Assembly (NCBI GenBank): GCA_965662745.1
Contig: CBFIJK010000072.1
Span: 1-14,871, forward strand
Length of the DNA stretch: 14,871 nt
Reading direction: 5' to 3'
Source of the DNA: Anianibacter sp965662745
Lineage (GTDB): Bacteria; Pseudomonadota; Alphaproteobacteria; Rhodobacterales; Rhodobacteraceae
The notes under the pieces were generated by a model, which had not been told where the DNA came from, did no database searches, and saw only the letters and a program-made list of their open reading frames with translations. This document shows positions 1 to 7,437 of the stretch, in pieces. Within the stretch, counting starts at the first letter, position 1, and each line of letters starts with the position of its first letter. A program made the translations under genes and the position numbers.

Positions 1-203
1 GGTCGTTTCTCGTCTCCGGCGCGGGTTATGCCGTCTGGCTGATCGTGACACTGTTTGACGGGTCGGCGCTGGTGATCCTGTTCCTGGGCTTTGGCCTTGT
101 TTTCCTTGGGGCGCAGTGGGATCGGCTGCGCTCTGCCCTGATGCGCGCCCTGCCGGAGTTTCCCGGCAAGGACCGCCTTCCCCCCTATGGGAGCACAAAA
201 TGA
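1..203 (+). CDS. C-terminal part of a small membrane protein (5' end outside window)
   Basis: An open frame beginning at base 3 runs 66 codons to a TGA at 201-203. The visible part has two hydrophobic stretches separated by a short polar turn (around VSGAGYAVWLIVTLF and ALVILFLGFGLVFLGA), so it is the last one or two membrane helices. A basic and proline-rich cytoplasmic-type tail follows, ending PEFPGKDRLPPYGSTK. Its stop codon overlaps the hslU start (ATGA, 200-203), which implies co-transcription and translational coupling with hslU. I do not recognise the family with certainty. The tail resembles that of DUF2157-like membrane proteins of Rhodobacterales, but this is only an impression. 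HslV, the usual neighbour of HslU, is not seen and could lie further upstream. Confidence 0.7.
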   Translation, partial: SFLVSGAGYAVWLIVTLFDGSALVILFLGFGLVFLGAQWDRLRSALMRALPEFPGKDRLPPYGSTK

Positions 204-1507
204 CTGACCTGACCCCCCGCGAAATCGTCTCTGAACTGGACCGCTTCATCATCGGACAAAATGACGCCAAACGGGCCGTCGCGGTTGCCCTGCGCAATCG
301 CTGGCGGCGCAAGCTGTTGGGCGATGATCTGCGCGACGAGGTGTATCCCAAGAACATCCTGATGATCGGCCCCACCGGCGTCGGAAAGACCGAGATTTCG
401 CGTCGTCTGGCAAAACTGGCGCGCGCGCCGTTCATCAAGGTCGAGGCGACGAAGTTTACCGAGGTCGGCTATGTCGGGCGCGATGTGGAACAGATCATCC
501 GCGACTTGGTGGATGTCGCCATCGCCGAGACGCGCGAACATATGCGCGAAGAGGTGAAGGCGCGCGCGCACCAGGCCGCCGAAGACCGCGTGATCGAGGC
601 GATTGCCGGGACCGACGCCCGCGAAGGCACGCGCGAGCGGTTTCGCGAAAAGCTGAAGTCCGGCGAACTGGACGATACGATCATCGAGCTTGATGTCGCC
701 GACACGTCAAGCCCGCTGCCGATGATGGATATACCCGGCCAGCCGGGCATGCAGATGGGCGGGATGAACCTGGGCGATATTTTTGGCAAGGCATTCGGCG
801 GACGCACGACACGCAAAAAGCTGCGCGTCGCCGAAAGCTATGAGATCCTGATCGGGGAAGAGGCCGACAAGCTTTTGGATGACGAGGCGGTGAACCGCGT
901 CGCATTGGAAAGCGTGCAGGAAAACGGGATCGTCTTTCTTGACGAGATCGACAAGGTCTGCGCCCGGTCCGATGCACGCGGCGGCGATGTCAGCCGCGAA
1001 GGCGTGCAGCGTGATCTTCTGCCGCTGATCGAAGGCACCACCGTCAGCACGAAACATGGGCCGGTGCGCACCGATCACATCCTCTTCATCGCGTCCGGCG
1101 CGTTCCATATTGCAAAGCCGTCCGATCTGTTGCCCGAACTTCAGGGGCGTCTGCCCATTCGCGTCGAACTTCGCGCGCTGACTGAAGAGGATTTCGTGCG
1201 CATCCTGACTGAAACGGACAACGCGCTGACGCGGCAGTATACCGCTCTGATGAAAACCGAAGAAGTGATCGTGACCTTCACCGACGACGGGATCGCGGCG
1301 CTGGCCAAGATCGCGGCCGATGTGAACCAGAGCGTCGAGAATATCGGCGCGCGGCGGCTTTACACGGTGATGGAGCGTGTTTTTGAAGAACTCAGCTTTA
1401 CCGCCCCCGACCGATCCGGCGAGGAAATCACGGTGGATGCCGATTTCGTCGAGGCCAATCTCGGGGAATTGACCCGGTCTGCCGATCTCAGCCGTTACGT
1501 TTTGTGA
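200..1507 (+). CDS. hslU: HslU (ClpY), ATPase/unfoldase subunit of the HslUV protease
   Basis: HslU is the AAA+ ring that unfolds substrates and feeds them into the HslV peptidase in the cytoplasm. The 435-residue product has the normal family length. Visible motifs are Walker A GPTGVGKT (57-64), the substrate-gripping pore loop GYVG (90-93), a charged I-domain insertion (about 110-230), Walker B VFLDEID (245-251), the sensor-1 region FIASGAFH (297-304), the LPELQGRLPIRVEL box (311-324), sensor 2 GARRLY (383-388), and the C-terminal SRYVL tail that in this family inserts into HslV. The ATG at 200 is chosen because GGGAG at 189-193 lies six bases upstream and the protein then begins MTDLTPREIV, as HslU proteins do. 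An in-frame start at 116 would add 28 unrelated residues. It overlaps the upstream membrane-protein gene by 4 nt. Confidence 0.97.
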   Translation: MTDLTPREIVSELDRFIIGQNDAKRAVAVALRNRWRRKLLGDDLRDEVYPKNILMIGPTGVGKTEISRRLAKLARAPFIKVEATKFTEVGYVGRDVEQIIRDLVDVAIAETREHMREEVKARAHQAAEDRVIEAIAGTDAREGTRERFREKLKSGELDDTIIELDVADTSSPLPMMDIPGQPGMQMGGMNLGDIFGKAFGGRTTRKKLRVAESYEILIGEEADKLLDDEAVNRVALESVQENGIVFLDEIDKVCARSDARGGDVSREGVQRDLLPLIEGTTVSTKHGPVRTDHILFIASGAFHIAKPSDLLPELQGRLPIRVELRALTEEDFVRILTETDNALTRQYTALMKTEEVIVTFTDDGIAALAKIAADVNQSVENIGARRLYTVMERVFEELSFTAPDRSGEEITVDADFVEANLGELTRSADLSRYVL

Positions 1508-1585
1508 TCTTTACGCCTATGGCGGTAGAAGGGCCTGGTCTGGCGCGCTAGGTCTGCCCCGAGTCTTAGCTGCTTTGGATACGCC

Positions 1586-2692
1586 ATGATCCGTTTTGCC
1601 CTTCTTTTGTCTCTTGCCGTTCTGACTGGCTGTGCCCCCCGGGCGCAGATCTTTGTCGACAAGACGATGACGGGAATCGATTTCGTTCGTCCGATCTTTA
1701 TCGGGACGACGCGCGAAAGCGACGCGATCAAGGCGTTCGGGAATGAGCGCAGTGAAGACACCAGCTACATGCGGTTCGACTTTTCCGTTCCGCCGGATCG
1801 TGAGCCCGGCTCTATTTCCTTCCCGAAGGATGGAGAGCCGAACGCCGCCGAAGATTTCATCGCGACCAACGCGGCCCTTTACGCCAGTCCGGCCGATTTC
1901 TCGGGCGGCCTGCGGTCGGCCTTGTCACAAATCAGCCCTGCCCAGCGCGAGGCGATCATCTTTGTGCACGGGTTCAACAACACCTTCGCCGAGGGCGTTC
2001 TGCGCATGGCGCAGCTTTCGGCCGATTTCGAGTTGAAGGGGGTCGCGGTTCACTATTCCTGGGCGTCGGGCGGCAATCCTCTGGGGTATGTCTATGACCG
2101 CGATAGTGTTCTCTTTGCCCGCGACGGGCTTGAAGAACTGATCCAGCAGGTCGAAGCGGCTGGCGCGCGCAATATCATCCTGATCGGGCATTCCATGGGC
2201 TCGCTTCTCATCATGGAAACCCTCCGGCAAATGGCGATCGCGCGGCCTGGTTCGGTGGATGACCGGGTTGACGGCGTCATCCTGATCTCGCCCGATATCG
2301 ACATCGAAGTGTTCCGATCACAAGCCAAGCGCATAGGCGATCTGCCCGATCCGTTCGGCATATTCATCTCGCAACGTGACCGCGCCCTGCAGCTATCCGC
2401 GCGGCTGACCGGTCAGCGCAGTCGACTTGGCAACACCTCGTCCATCGAAGAGCTTGAAGATCTCGACGTGACCGTGCTCGACGTCACCGAATTTTCGCGG
2501 GGCGGCGGACATTTTACGGCGGGAACTTCTCCAGCGCTGCTTCGGCTTTTCGCCTCTGCTGGAAACCTCGAAGACGCATTCCGTGGGGATAGCGCAGGGC
2601 GCACTGGTCTGTTCTCGGGCACGATCCTGACCGTGCAGAACGCCACTGAGGTGATCCTGTCGCCGACGCGAATTCTGACTGGCGACCTCTAG
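1586..2692 (+). CDS. Alpha/beta-hydrolase lipoprotein, DUF900-like
   Basis: The 368-residue product starts with a short signal peptide ending in a lipobox, LTGC (13-16), so it is predicted to be lipid-anchored at Cys16 and to face the periplasm. The fold is alpha/beta hydrolase. VHGFNN (127-132) forms the oxyanion side, the nucleophile elbow GHSMG (201-205) puts the nucleophile at Ser203, the Asp cluster SPDID (235-239) is a plausible acid, and GGHF (307-310) gives a likely catalytic His309. This matches the DUF900 group of hydrolases, whose substrate is not established; lipase, esterase or protease activity would be a guess. The gene lies 78 nt after hslU and 42 nt before an MFS transporter on the same strand. 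No strong Shine-Dalgarno is visible before the ATG, but the lipoprotein signal supports this start. Confidence 0.85.
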   Translation: MIRFALLLSLAVLTGCAPRAQIFVDKTMTGIDFVRPIFIGTTRESDAIKAFGNERSEDTSYMRFDFSVPPDREPGSISFPKDGEPNAAEDFIATNAALYASPADFSGGLRSALSQISPAQREAIIFVHGFNNTFAEGVLRMAQLSADFELKGVAVHYSWASGGNPLGYVYDRDSVLFARDGLEELIQQVEAAGARNIILIGHSMGSLLIMETLRQMAIARPGSVDDRVDGVILISPDIDIEVFRSQAKRIGDLPDPFGIFISQRDRALQLSARLTGQRSRLGNTSSIEELEDLDVTVLDVTEFSRGGGHFTAGTSPALLRLFASAGNLEDAFRGDSAGRTGLFSGTILTVQNATEVILSPTRILTGDL

Positions 2693-2734
2693 AACCCGCT
2701 TTTCATTTCCGAATCTTCGGCAGAGATAAGGCGC

Positions 2735-3958
2735 ATGAGCTTTCTCGCCTTTATCCGATCGAATGCCCCGTTCCTTTTGGCCGGCGTGCTGCTGACCTTT
2801 TGTTCGACCTTCGGTCAGACATTCTTCATCTCGATTTTCGCGGGGGTCATTCGCGAAGAATTTTCGCTGTCCCATGGCGCCTGGGGTGGAATTTACACAC
2901 TCGGGACCACGGCATCGGCGGTTGTCATGGTCTGGGCCGGGGCGCTGACGGATGTCTACCGCGCGCGAGTGATCGGGAAAGTCGTTCTGATCCTGCTTGC
3001 CGTTGCCTGTCTTGCGATGGCATTTGCACCCGCCGCGTGGTTCCTGCCGATCGCGATCTTCCTTTTACGGTTCGCGGGGCAGGGAATGACGGTGCATATC
3101 GCCGTAGTGTCCATGGCGCGCTGGTTCGTGGCGACACGCGGACGGGCGCTGTCGACGGCAAGCCTTGGCGTCGCGATGGGCGAGGCGTTGATGCCACTCA
3201 TTTTCGTGGCGCTTCTTGGCGTGGCCCCGTGGCGATGGCTTTGGATCGGATGCGCGGTGTTTATCCTTGCGATGCTGCCGGTGCTCGCCCGGCTCTTGCG
3301 GCTGGAACGGACGCCCCAGTCAGTCGCCGAGGAAAACGAGGCGTTCGGCATGGGCAACCGCCACTGGAACCGCCGCGACGTGTTGGGTCATTGGTTGTTC
3401 TGGTTCATCGTGCCCGCGCTTCTAGCACCTGCCGCCTTTTCGACCGCGTTCTTCTTCCAACAGGTGCACTTGGCGGAAACGAAGGGCTGGGCGCATGTGG
3501 AACTCGTCGCGCTGTTCCCTCTGTTCACCGCGTTTGCAGTCGGATCAATGTTGCTGTCGGGCAGCGTGATCGACCGGCTGGGGACGGCGCGATTGATGCC
3601 AGTCTTTCAAATCCCCATGGCCATCGGATTTGTCCTGATGGCGGGCGCCGAAGGGCTTTGGGCCGCCGCGCTTGCAGTGTGTTTCATGGGGCTGACGACC
3701 GGGTCGAATTCCACGGTGCCGAATGCGTTCTGGGCCGAGTTCTACGGCAGCCGCTACATGGGCGGGATCAAGGCGTTGGCCACAGCGATCATGGTCCTCG
3801 GCACAGCGATCGGCCCCGGCTTGACCGGTGTTCTGATTGATATGGGTATTCCGTTCGAAGATCAGCTTTACGGGATCGCGGTGTATTTCCTGGTCGCTGC
3901 AGGCCTTGTTGCCATCGGCATCGCGCGGGCGCGGCGGCTTTTACCGGTTCCGGCGTAG
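2735..3958 (+). CDS. Major facilitator superfamily (MFS) transporter
   Basis: A 407-residue, strongly hydrophobic protein with about twelve membrane segments arranged as two halves around a polar central loop (about 200-225, ending GNRHWNRRDVLGHW), as in MFS permeases. The MFS signature after helix 2 is present as GALTDVYRAR (69-78). The C-terminal half carries a related SGSVIDRLGTARL segment after its second helix. Substrate and direction cannot be told from sequence; a drug, metabolite or organic-anion exporter or importer are all possible. The start at 2735 has AAGG just upstream. The gene follows the hydrolase by 42 nt and may be co-transcribed. Its last 18 nt overlap the end of the oppositely oriented smr gene, and no terminator hairpin is visible there. 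Confidence 0.88.
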   Translation: MSFLAFIRSNAPFLLAGVLLTFCSTFGQTFFISIFAGVIREEFSLSHGAWGGIYTLGTTASAVVMVWAGALTDVYRARVIGKVVLILLAVACLAMAFAPAAWFLPIAIFLLRFAGQGMTVHIAVVSMARWFVATRGRALSTASLGVAMGEALMPLIFVALLGVAPWRWLWIGCAVFILAMLPVLARLLRLERTPQSVAEENEAFGMGNRHWNRRDVLGHWLFWFIVPALLAPAAFSTAFFFQQVHLAETKGWAHVELVALFPLFTAFAVGSMLLSGSVIDRLGTARLMPVFQIPMAIGFVLMAGAEGLWAAALAVCFMGLTTGSNSTVPNAFWAEFYGSRYMGGIKALATAIMVLGTAIGPGLTGVLIDMGIPFEDQLYGIAVYFLVAAGLVAIGIARARRLLPVPA

Positions 3959-4543
3959 ATAAACGTAAAACGCCCCGCCGCCGCCATGGCGCAGATGTGC
4001 CTCGGTCACCTGCAAAACGGCCTGAGCCAGCGGCGGAAGCCGAAGCCATTGCGGCACTTGGTGGCGCAGAACGCCCATGCGCGTCGGGATCGGGCCGCCT
4101 TCGTCGCGGTGCTTTCCCTTGCCGGTTATGACAAGTACCAGACGCTTTCCATCGGCCTGCGCGCCCATGATGAATCGCATCAGCGCCGGATGCGCGCGGT
4201 CGAGCGTCATGCCATGCAGATCAAGCCGCCCTTCGGGTGTCACCTTGCCCCGACGCATGCGCGTGAACTTTTTCCGATCCATCTTCACCGGCTGATCGGC
4301 AAGAGAGTCAGACACGCTTGGCGCCAGATCATTGGGAATCGCGGTATCGCCCTTGGCGCTGCCAAGCTGAAACGGGGCGATCTTGACCGGGGGCTTGTTT
4401 CGCCGGAGCGGGCTTTGCGGCTCTTCGGCTTCTGCGTTCGAGACGCGGGCGCGATTGGGGTGCAGAGGATCGGTGGCGTCCTGAACGCGTCGCCAAAGCG
4501 CTTGTTCGTCCTCTGTCAGATTTCGCGGCTTGCGCCGTCTCAT
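3941..4543 (-). CDS. Smr-domain protein
   Basis: A 200-residue protein. The N-terminal 90 residues are polar and probably disordered, starting with a basic MRRRKPRNL. The C-terminal half is an Smr domain with both hallmarks: LDLHGM (107-112) and the glycine loop TGKG (140-143). It ends in the typical G-rich AFYVYLRRNR. Smr domains are related to the MutS2 C-terminus and bind or nick nucleic acid; several are endonucleases. The target of this stand-alone group is not established. The ATG overlaps the mltA stop by 4 nt (ATGA), with GAGGAA just upstream as ribosome-binding site, so it is the third gene of a tim44-mltA-smr transcription unit. The 3' end overlaps the convergent MFS gene by 18 nt. 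Confidence 0.92.
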   Translation of the reverse strand: MRRRKPRNLTEDEQALWRRVQDATDPLHPNRARVSNAEAEEPQSPLRRNKPPVKIAPFQLGSAKGDTAIPNDLAPSVSDSLADQPVKMDRKKFTRMRRGKVTPEGRLDLHGMTLDRAHPALMRFIMGAQADGKRLVLVITGKGKHRDEGGPIPTRMGVLRHQVPQWLRLPPLAQAVLQVTEAHLRHGGGGAFYVYLRRNR

Positions 4544-5580
4544 CCCGTTTCCTCAGTCGCGATCTCATAGGCCGTCTGGATAGGCAGCAGAACGACCAAG
4601 CGCCCCGGATCCTTCACCTTGCCCGCAAGACGGCCCGCGCCGGTGCCAGTGCCGAAAAAGATATCCGCCCGCTGCGCGCCCTTGATCGCGGACCCCGTAT
4701 CTTGGGCGATCATCAGGCGGCGCAAGGGGCTTGCGCCGCCCTTTTCGATCCAGACCGGAGCGCCGAGAGGCGTGTATTTCGGATCGACCGCAATAGACCG
4801 CATGGCGGTGATCGACCGGTTCATTGCGCCAAGGGGACCCTTTTCAGGAGGAACGGAAGTGACCTCGCGAAAGAAAACATAGGATGGATTATGATGCAGC
4901 AACGCGGCGCCCGCGGTGGGATTTCTGCGTACCCAATTCTGGATCACCTGCGCCGAGACCTGGTGCAGCTTGTAGACGCCGCGCCGCACCAATTCCTGGC
5001 CGATGGAACGATAACGATGGCCGTTATTTCCGCCATAGCCCACGCGCATCACGCTGCCGTCCCGGAACCGGACACGGCCTGACCCTTGGATTTGCAGAAA
5101 GAACACCTCGACAGGGTCGTCGATCCAGGCAAGTTCCAGACCGCGTCCTTCGAGGATGCGTTTTGCCTCTATCTCTTCGCGGCTGTACCAGGGGCGAAAC
5201 GCGTTCACGTCAGACGGTAGGCGGTAAAGGGGATGGCGGTATTTGCCCGTGCGCACCCGAGATCCGTTGAGTTCGGGCTCAAAATATCCGGTAAAAAGGC
5301 CCGGATCACCGTCCGAGATCAGAACAGGGCGAAAGAACAGCTCGAAAAAGGTGCGCGCGTTGTCCTGTTTCTCGGCCAAGGCGCAGACAGCCTGCCAATC
5401 CGGCGCGTCAAGATCGCGGCAGGTTTCCAGAAAAGCGGGTAGGGCAGCGGCGTGGTCGTCCTGCTCCCATCCCTCGAGATCGGAAAATTTCAGGATGCTG
5501 AAGGTTGCGTCGGCGTGCACGGGGCCCGTCATGGCAAAAACCAGACAAAGCGTCCGGATCGCCGCCGCAACCCGCGTCAT
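4540..5580 (-). CDS. mltA: MltA-type membrane-bound lytic transglycosylase
   Basis: MltA cleaves the glycan strands of peptidoglycan in the periplasm, forming 1,6-anhydro-muropeptides. The 346-residue product has an N-terminal signal peptide with a probable cleavage site at VHA-DA (21-25). The MltA barrel domain follows, including GLFTGYFEPEL (94-104) and the FFLQIQGSGRV block (160-170). The C-terminal 3D domain contains AQDTGSAIKG (292-301), with the catalytic aspartate at D294, and ADIFFGTGTGAG (305-316). Unlike E. coli MltA, no lipobox cysteine follows the signal peptide, so it may be soluble in the periplasm. The start and stop codons overlap the tim44-like and smr genes by 4 nt each (ATGA), which points to translational coupling. 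Confidence 0.95.
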   Translation of the reverse strand: MTRVAAAIRTLCLVFAMTGPVHADATFSILKFSDLEGWEQDDHAAALPAFLETCRDLDAPDWQAVCALAEKQDNARTFFELFFRPVLISDGDPGLFTGYFEPELNGSRVRTGKYRHPLYRLPSDVNAFRPWYSREEIEAKRILEGRGLELAWIDDPVEVFFLQIQGSGRVRFRDGSVMRVGYGGNNGHRYRSIGQELVRRGVYKLHQVSAQVIQNWVRRNPTAGAALLHHNPSYVFFREVTSVPPEKGPLGAMNRSITAMRSIAVDPKYTPLGAPVWIEKGGASPLRRLMIAQDTGSAIKGAQRADIFFGTGTGAGRLAGKVKDPGRLVVLLPIQTAYEIATEETG

Positions 5581-6248
5581 TCCCCAGTCGCGACCAGTTT
5601 CCAGTTCGGATCGTCGACACCCATCTTGCGGGCGAAGGTCCAGACATCGCGCTGACGCTTGATGTCGGTCGGGCTGCCTTCGACGATTTCGCCTTCGGCA
5701 TTTCGCACGACAGAGGTCAACTCACCCACGAACCGAACGGTGATTTCACCTTCCTGCGTATCGCGATCGAACTTCGCGGCCTGAATGGACACGTCACGCA
5801 GGCCGACAAAGCTGGCCTCGATCGTCAGACCTTGATCCTGGCGCGCCTGGATGACGTCGGCAAAGCTTTCGTAGACGTCCTTGTCGAGGAAGGGCAGAAG
5901 ATCGTCGATCTCGCCATTCTCGAAAGCCATGAGGATCATCTCATAAGCGCCACGGGCGCCCTGAAGGAATTCACCCACCGAAAAGCTCGGCTCTGCGAGC
6001 TTCATGGCGGCAAGCGCCTTGGCTTCGTCCGATCCTTCTTCGACATGGTCGACGATGTCATGATCCGGTCCGCCTTCGATCACCTCGAAGTCGCGTCGTG
6101 GACCGTCCATGTCTGACCGACCAGCAGCGGGCGGCTGGACAGGGGGTTTTTCAAAGCCTTCGCGCGTGCCAAGCACGTTCTTGAGGCGAAGGATGAGGAA
6201 TATGGCGATCCCGGCAAGGACCAAAAGCTGAATCACGGCGGTACTCAT
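5577..6248 (-). CDS. Tim44/TimA-like domain protein, membrane anchored
   Basis: A 223-residue protein. It opens with one membrane helix (about 4-22, AVIQLLVLAGIAIFLILRL), then a polar linker, then a Tim44-like domain from about residue 90 (FLQGARGAYEMILMAFENG) to the end. The end is RQRDVWTFARKMGVDDPNW (198-216), a sequence typical of bacterial relatives of mitochondrial Tim44. In alphaproteobacteria these are inner-membrane proteins of poorly known function, suggested to relate to protein translocation or membrane stress. I place the start at the ATG at 6248, just before the membrane helix; an in-frame start 27 codons upstream would add a basic extension. It is the first gene of the tim44-mltA-smr unit and is divergent from fxsA. 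Confidence 0.88.
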   Translation of the reverse strand: MSTAVIQLLVLAGIAIFLILRLKNVLGTREGFEKPPVQPPAAGRSDMDGPRRDFEVIEGGPDHDIVDHVEEGSDEAKALAAMKLAEPSFSVGEFLQGARGAYEMILMAFENGEIDDLLPFLDKDVYESFADVIQARQDQGLTIEASFVGLRDVSIQAAKFDRDTQEGEITVRFVGELTSVVRNAEGEIVEGSPTDIKRQRDVWTFARKMGVDDPNWKLVATGE

Positions 6249-6305
6249 GCGTTCCCAAAAAAATCTTCGTCGGGGGCCGCGCTGGCGTTGCGGCCGTTCG
6301 CTTCC

Positions 6306-6334
6306 TATGTAGGGCCAGTGTGGGGACAAGTCTA
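6306..6334 (-). promoter_or_regulatory. Possible sigma-70-type promoter for the tim44-mltA-smr unit
   Basis: On the minus strand TAGACT (6329-6334) and TACATA (6306-6311) are separated by 17 nt. They match TTGACA and TATAAT at four and three of six positions. The pair lies about 60 nt upstream of the tim44-like ATG, inside the 116-nt divergent gap with fxsA. The match is weak, so this is a suggestion from position and spacing. Confidence 0.25.
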
Positions 6335-6364
6335 CCGCACCTCGGCTTAAAGAAAGGGCCCGCC

Positions 6365-6865
6365 ATGTGGCTATTCATCGCTTTTCTTCTGGTCCCGCTC
6401 ATCGAGATCGGCCTGTTTATTCAAGTGGGCGGTCTTATCGGGCTTTGGCCAACTCTCGGCATCGTGATCATAACGGCGATCCTGGGGACGTGGTTGGTGC
6501 GGAAACAGGGGGCTTTGGCGCTTGGGCAGCTACGATCTTCGTTCTCCGAGCTGAAGGATCCGACCGAGCCGCTGGCCCATGGCGCGATGATCCTTGTCTC
6601 TGGCGCGCTGTTGCTGACACCGGGGTTTTTCACCGACGCGTTCGGCTTTCTTCTGCTCATCCCCGGATTTCGAACCATCGCTTACCGCTACATCCGTGCG
6701 CGGGTGAAGGTGCAGCGGTTCGAAATGGGTCAACGACCCGGCGGCCCAGCGCGTCAGCCGAAGGGCTCGGGGCCGGTGATCGACGGTGACTATGAAGAGG
6801 TCGGCGAAGACCAGAGGCCACCGAAACGTCCGACGCACGGGCCATCAGGCTGGACACGGCATTGA
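6365..6865 (+). CDS. fxsA: FxsA family cytoplasmic-membrane protein
   Basis: A 166-residue protein with hydrophobic segments at about 1-22, 25-45, 74-88 and 90-103 and the family hallmark LTPGFFTDAFGFLLLIPGFR (84-103). The cytoplasmic C-terminal tail is polar and ends with the conserved IDGDYEEV stretch (139-146). FxsA in E. coli is a membrane protein whose overexpression relieves F exclusion of phage T7; its normal role is unknown. The ATG at 6365 is preferred because AAAGGG lies about nine bases upstream and the protein then begins MWLFIAFLLVPLIEIGLF, the conserved family start. It is divergent from the tim44-like gene and 61 nt upstream of secB on the same strand. Confidence 0.93.
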   Translation: MWLFIAFLLVPLIEIGLFIQVGGLIGLWPTLGIVIITAILGTWLVRKQGALALGQLRSSFSELKDPTEPLAHGAMILVSGALLLTPGFFTDAFGFLLLIPGFRTIAYRYIRARVKVQRFEMGQRPGGPARQPKGSGPVIDGDYEEVGEDQRPPKRPTHGPSGWTRH

Positions 6866-6926
6866 GGCAGGCAGCGCTTCCTGCTAATGCGTCGCCGATA
6901 GAATTATCCGATCCAAGGAGCCTTTG

Positions 6927-7436
6927 ATGGCCGACGAAACACCCCAAGAGGGCCAGGCGCCCGCCGATCAACAGCAGCCCCAGCTCAAGATGCAGGTGCT
7001 GGGCCAGTATATTCGCGATATGTCGTTCGAGAACGTGCTCGTGCAAAAGGGCATTCAGGGCGATGTGACTCCTGATGTGAAGGTTCAGGTGAACCTTGAT
7101 GCCAAGAAGCGGACGGTCGAGAACCAGTACGAGGTTCACACAAAATACACCGTAACTTCGGTCAACAAGGGCACCGATCAGACCCTTTTCCTGCTGGAGC
7201 TTGATTACGGCGGTCTTTTTCATATCGAGGGCGTGCCGGACGAACAATTGCACCCCTTCCTTCTGATCGAATGCCCGCGGATGTTGTTCCCCTTTGCGCG
7301 GCGCATCATTTCGGATGCCACGCGGGATGGTGGCTTCCCGCCGCTGAACCTTGAGAATATCGATTTCGTGCAGCTTTATCGCCAGCAGGCTGCGGCGCGG
7401 GCGCAAGCTCAGCAGGCCGACGCCAAGCCGAACTGA
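6927..7436 (+). CDS. secB: SecB, protein-export chaperone
   Basis: SecB is a cytoplasmic tetrameric chaperone that keeps preproteins unfolded and passes them to SecA at the Sec translocon. The product is 169 residues. After an acidic and glutamine-rich N-terminus, it has the family blocks ELDYGGLFHIEGV (91-103), ECPRMLFPFARRIISDATR (115-133) and GGFPPLNLENIDFVQLY (135-151), then an Ala/Gln-rich tail. The ATG at 6927 is chosen because AGGAG (6916-6920) sits six bases upstream; a TTG at 6924 in the same frame is too close. The 61-nt gap from fxsA contains a weak hairpin (GCAGG 6867-6871 with CCTGC 6880-6884) without a T tract, so read-through from fxsA is possible. The gene converges on dnaQ with one base between the stop codons. 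Confidence 0.97.
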   Translation: MADETPQEGQAPADQQQPQLKMQVLGQYIRDMSFENVLVQKGIQGDVTPDVKVQVNLDAKKRTVENQYEVHTKYTVTSVNKGTDQTLFLLELDYGGLFHIEGVPDEQLHPFLLIECPRMLFPFARRIISDATRDGGFPPLNLENIDFVQLYRQQAAARAQAQQADAKPN

Positions 7437-7437
7437 T

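Noticed and set aside
116..199. Longer hslU start at 116
   Set aside because: It adds 28 residues unlike HslU and lies in the coding part of the upstream membrane gene; ATG at 200 has GGGAG in place and the family N-terminus.
2709..2720. CCGAA-tc-TTCGG inverted repeat between the hydrolase and MFS genes
   Set aside because: The loop is too small and no T tract follows; likely chance or at most a weak structure.
6320..6364. 15-residue extension of FxsA, and the matching 27-residue extension of the Tim44-like protein on the other strand
   Set aside because: The two extensions would overlap each other in the divergent promoter gap and precede the conserved hydrophobic N-termini of both proteins.
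6867..6884. Hairpin after fxsA as intrinsic terminator
   Set aside because: Five-base-pair stem with no following T tract; not enough for a terminator call.
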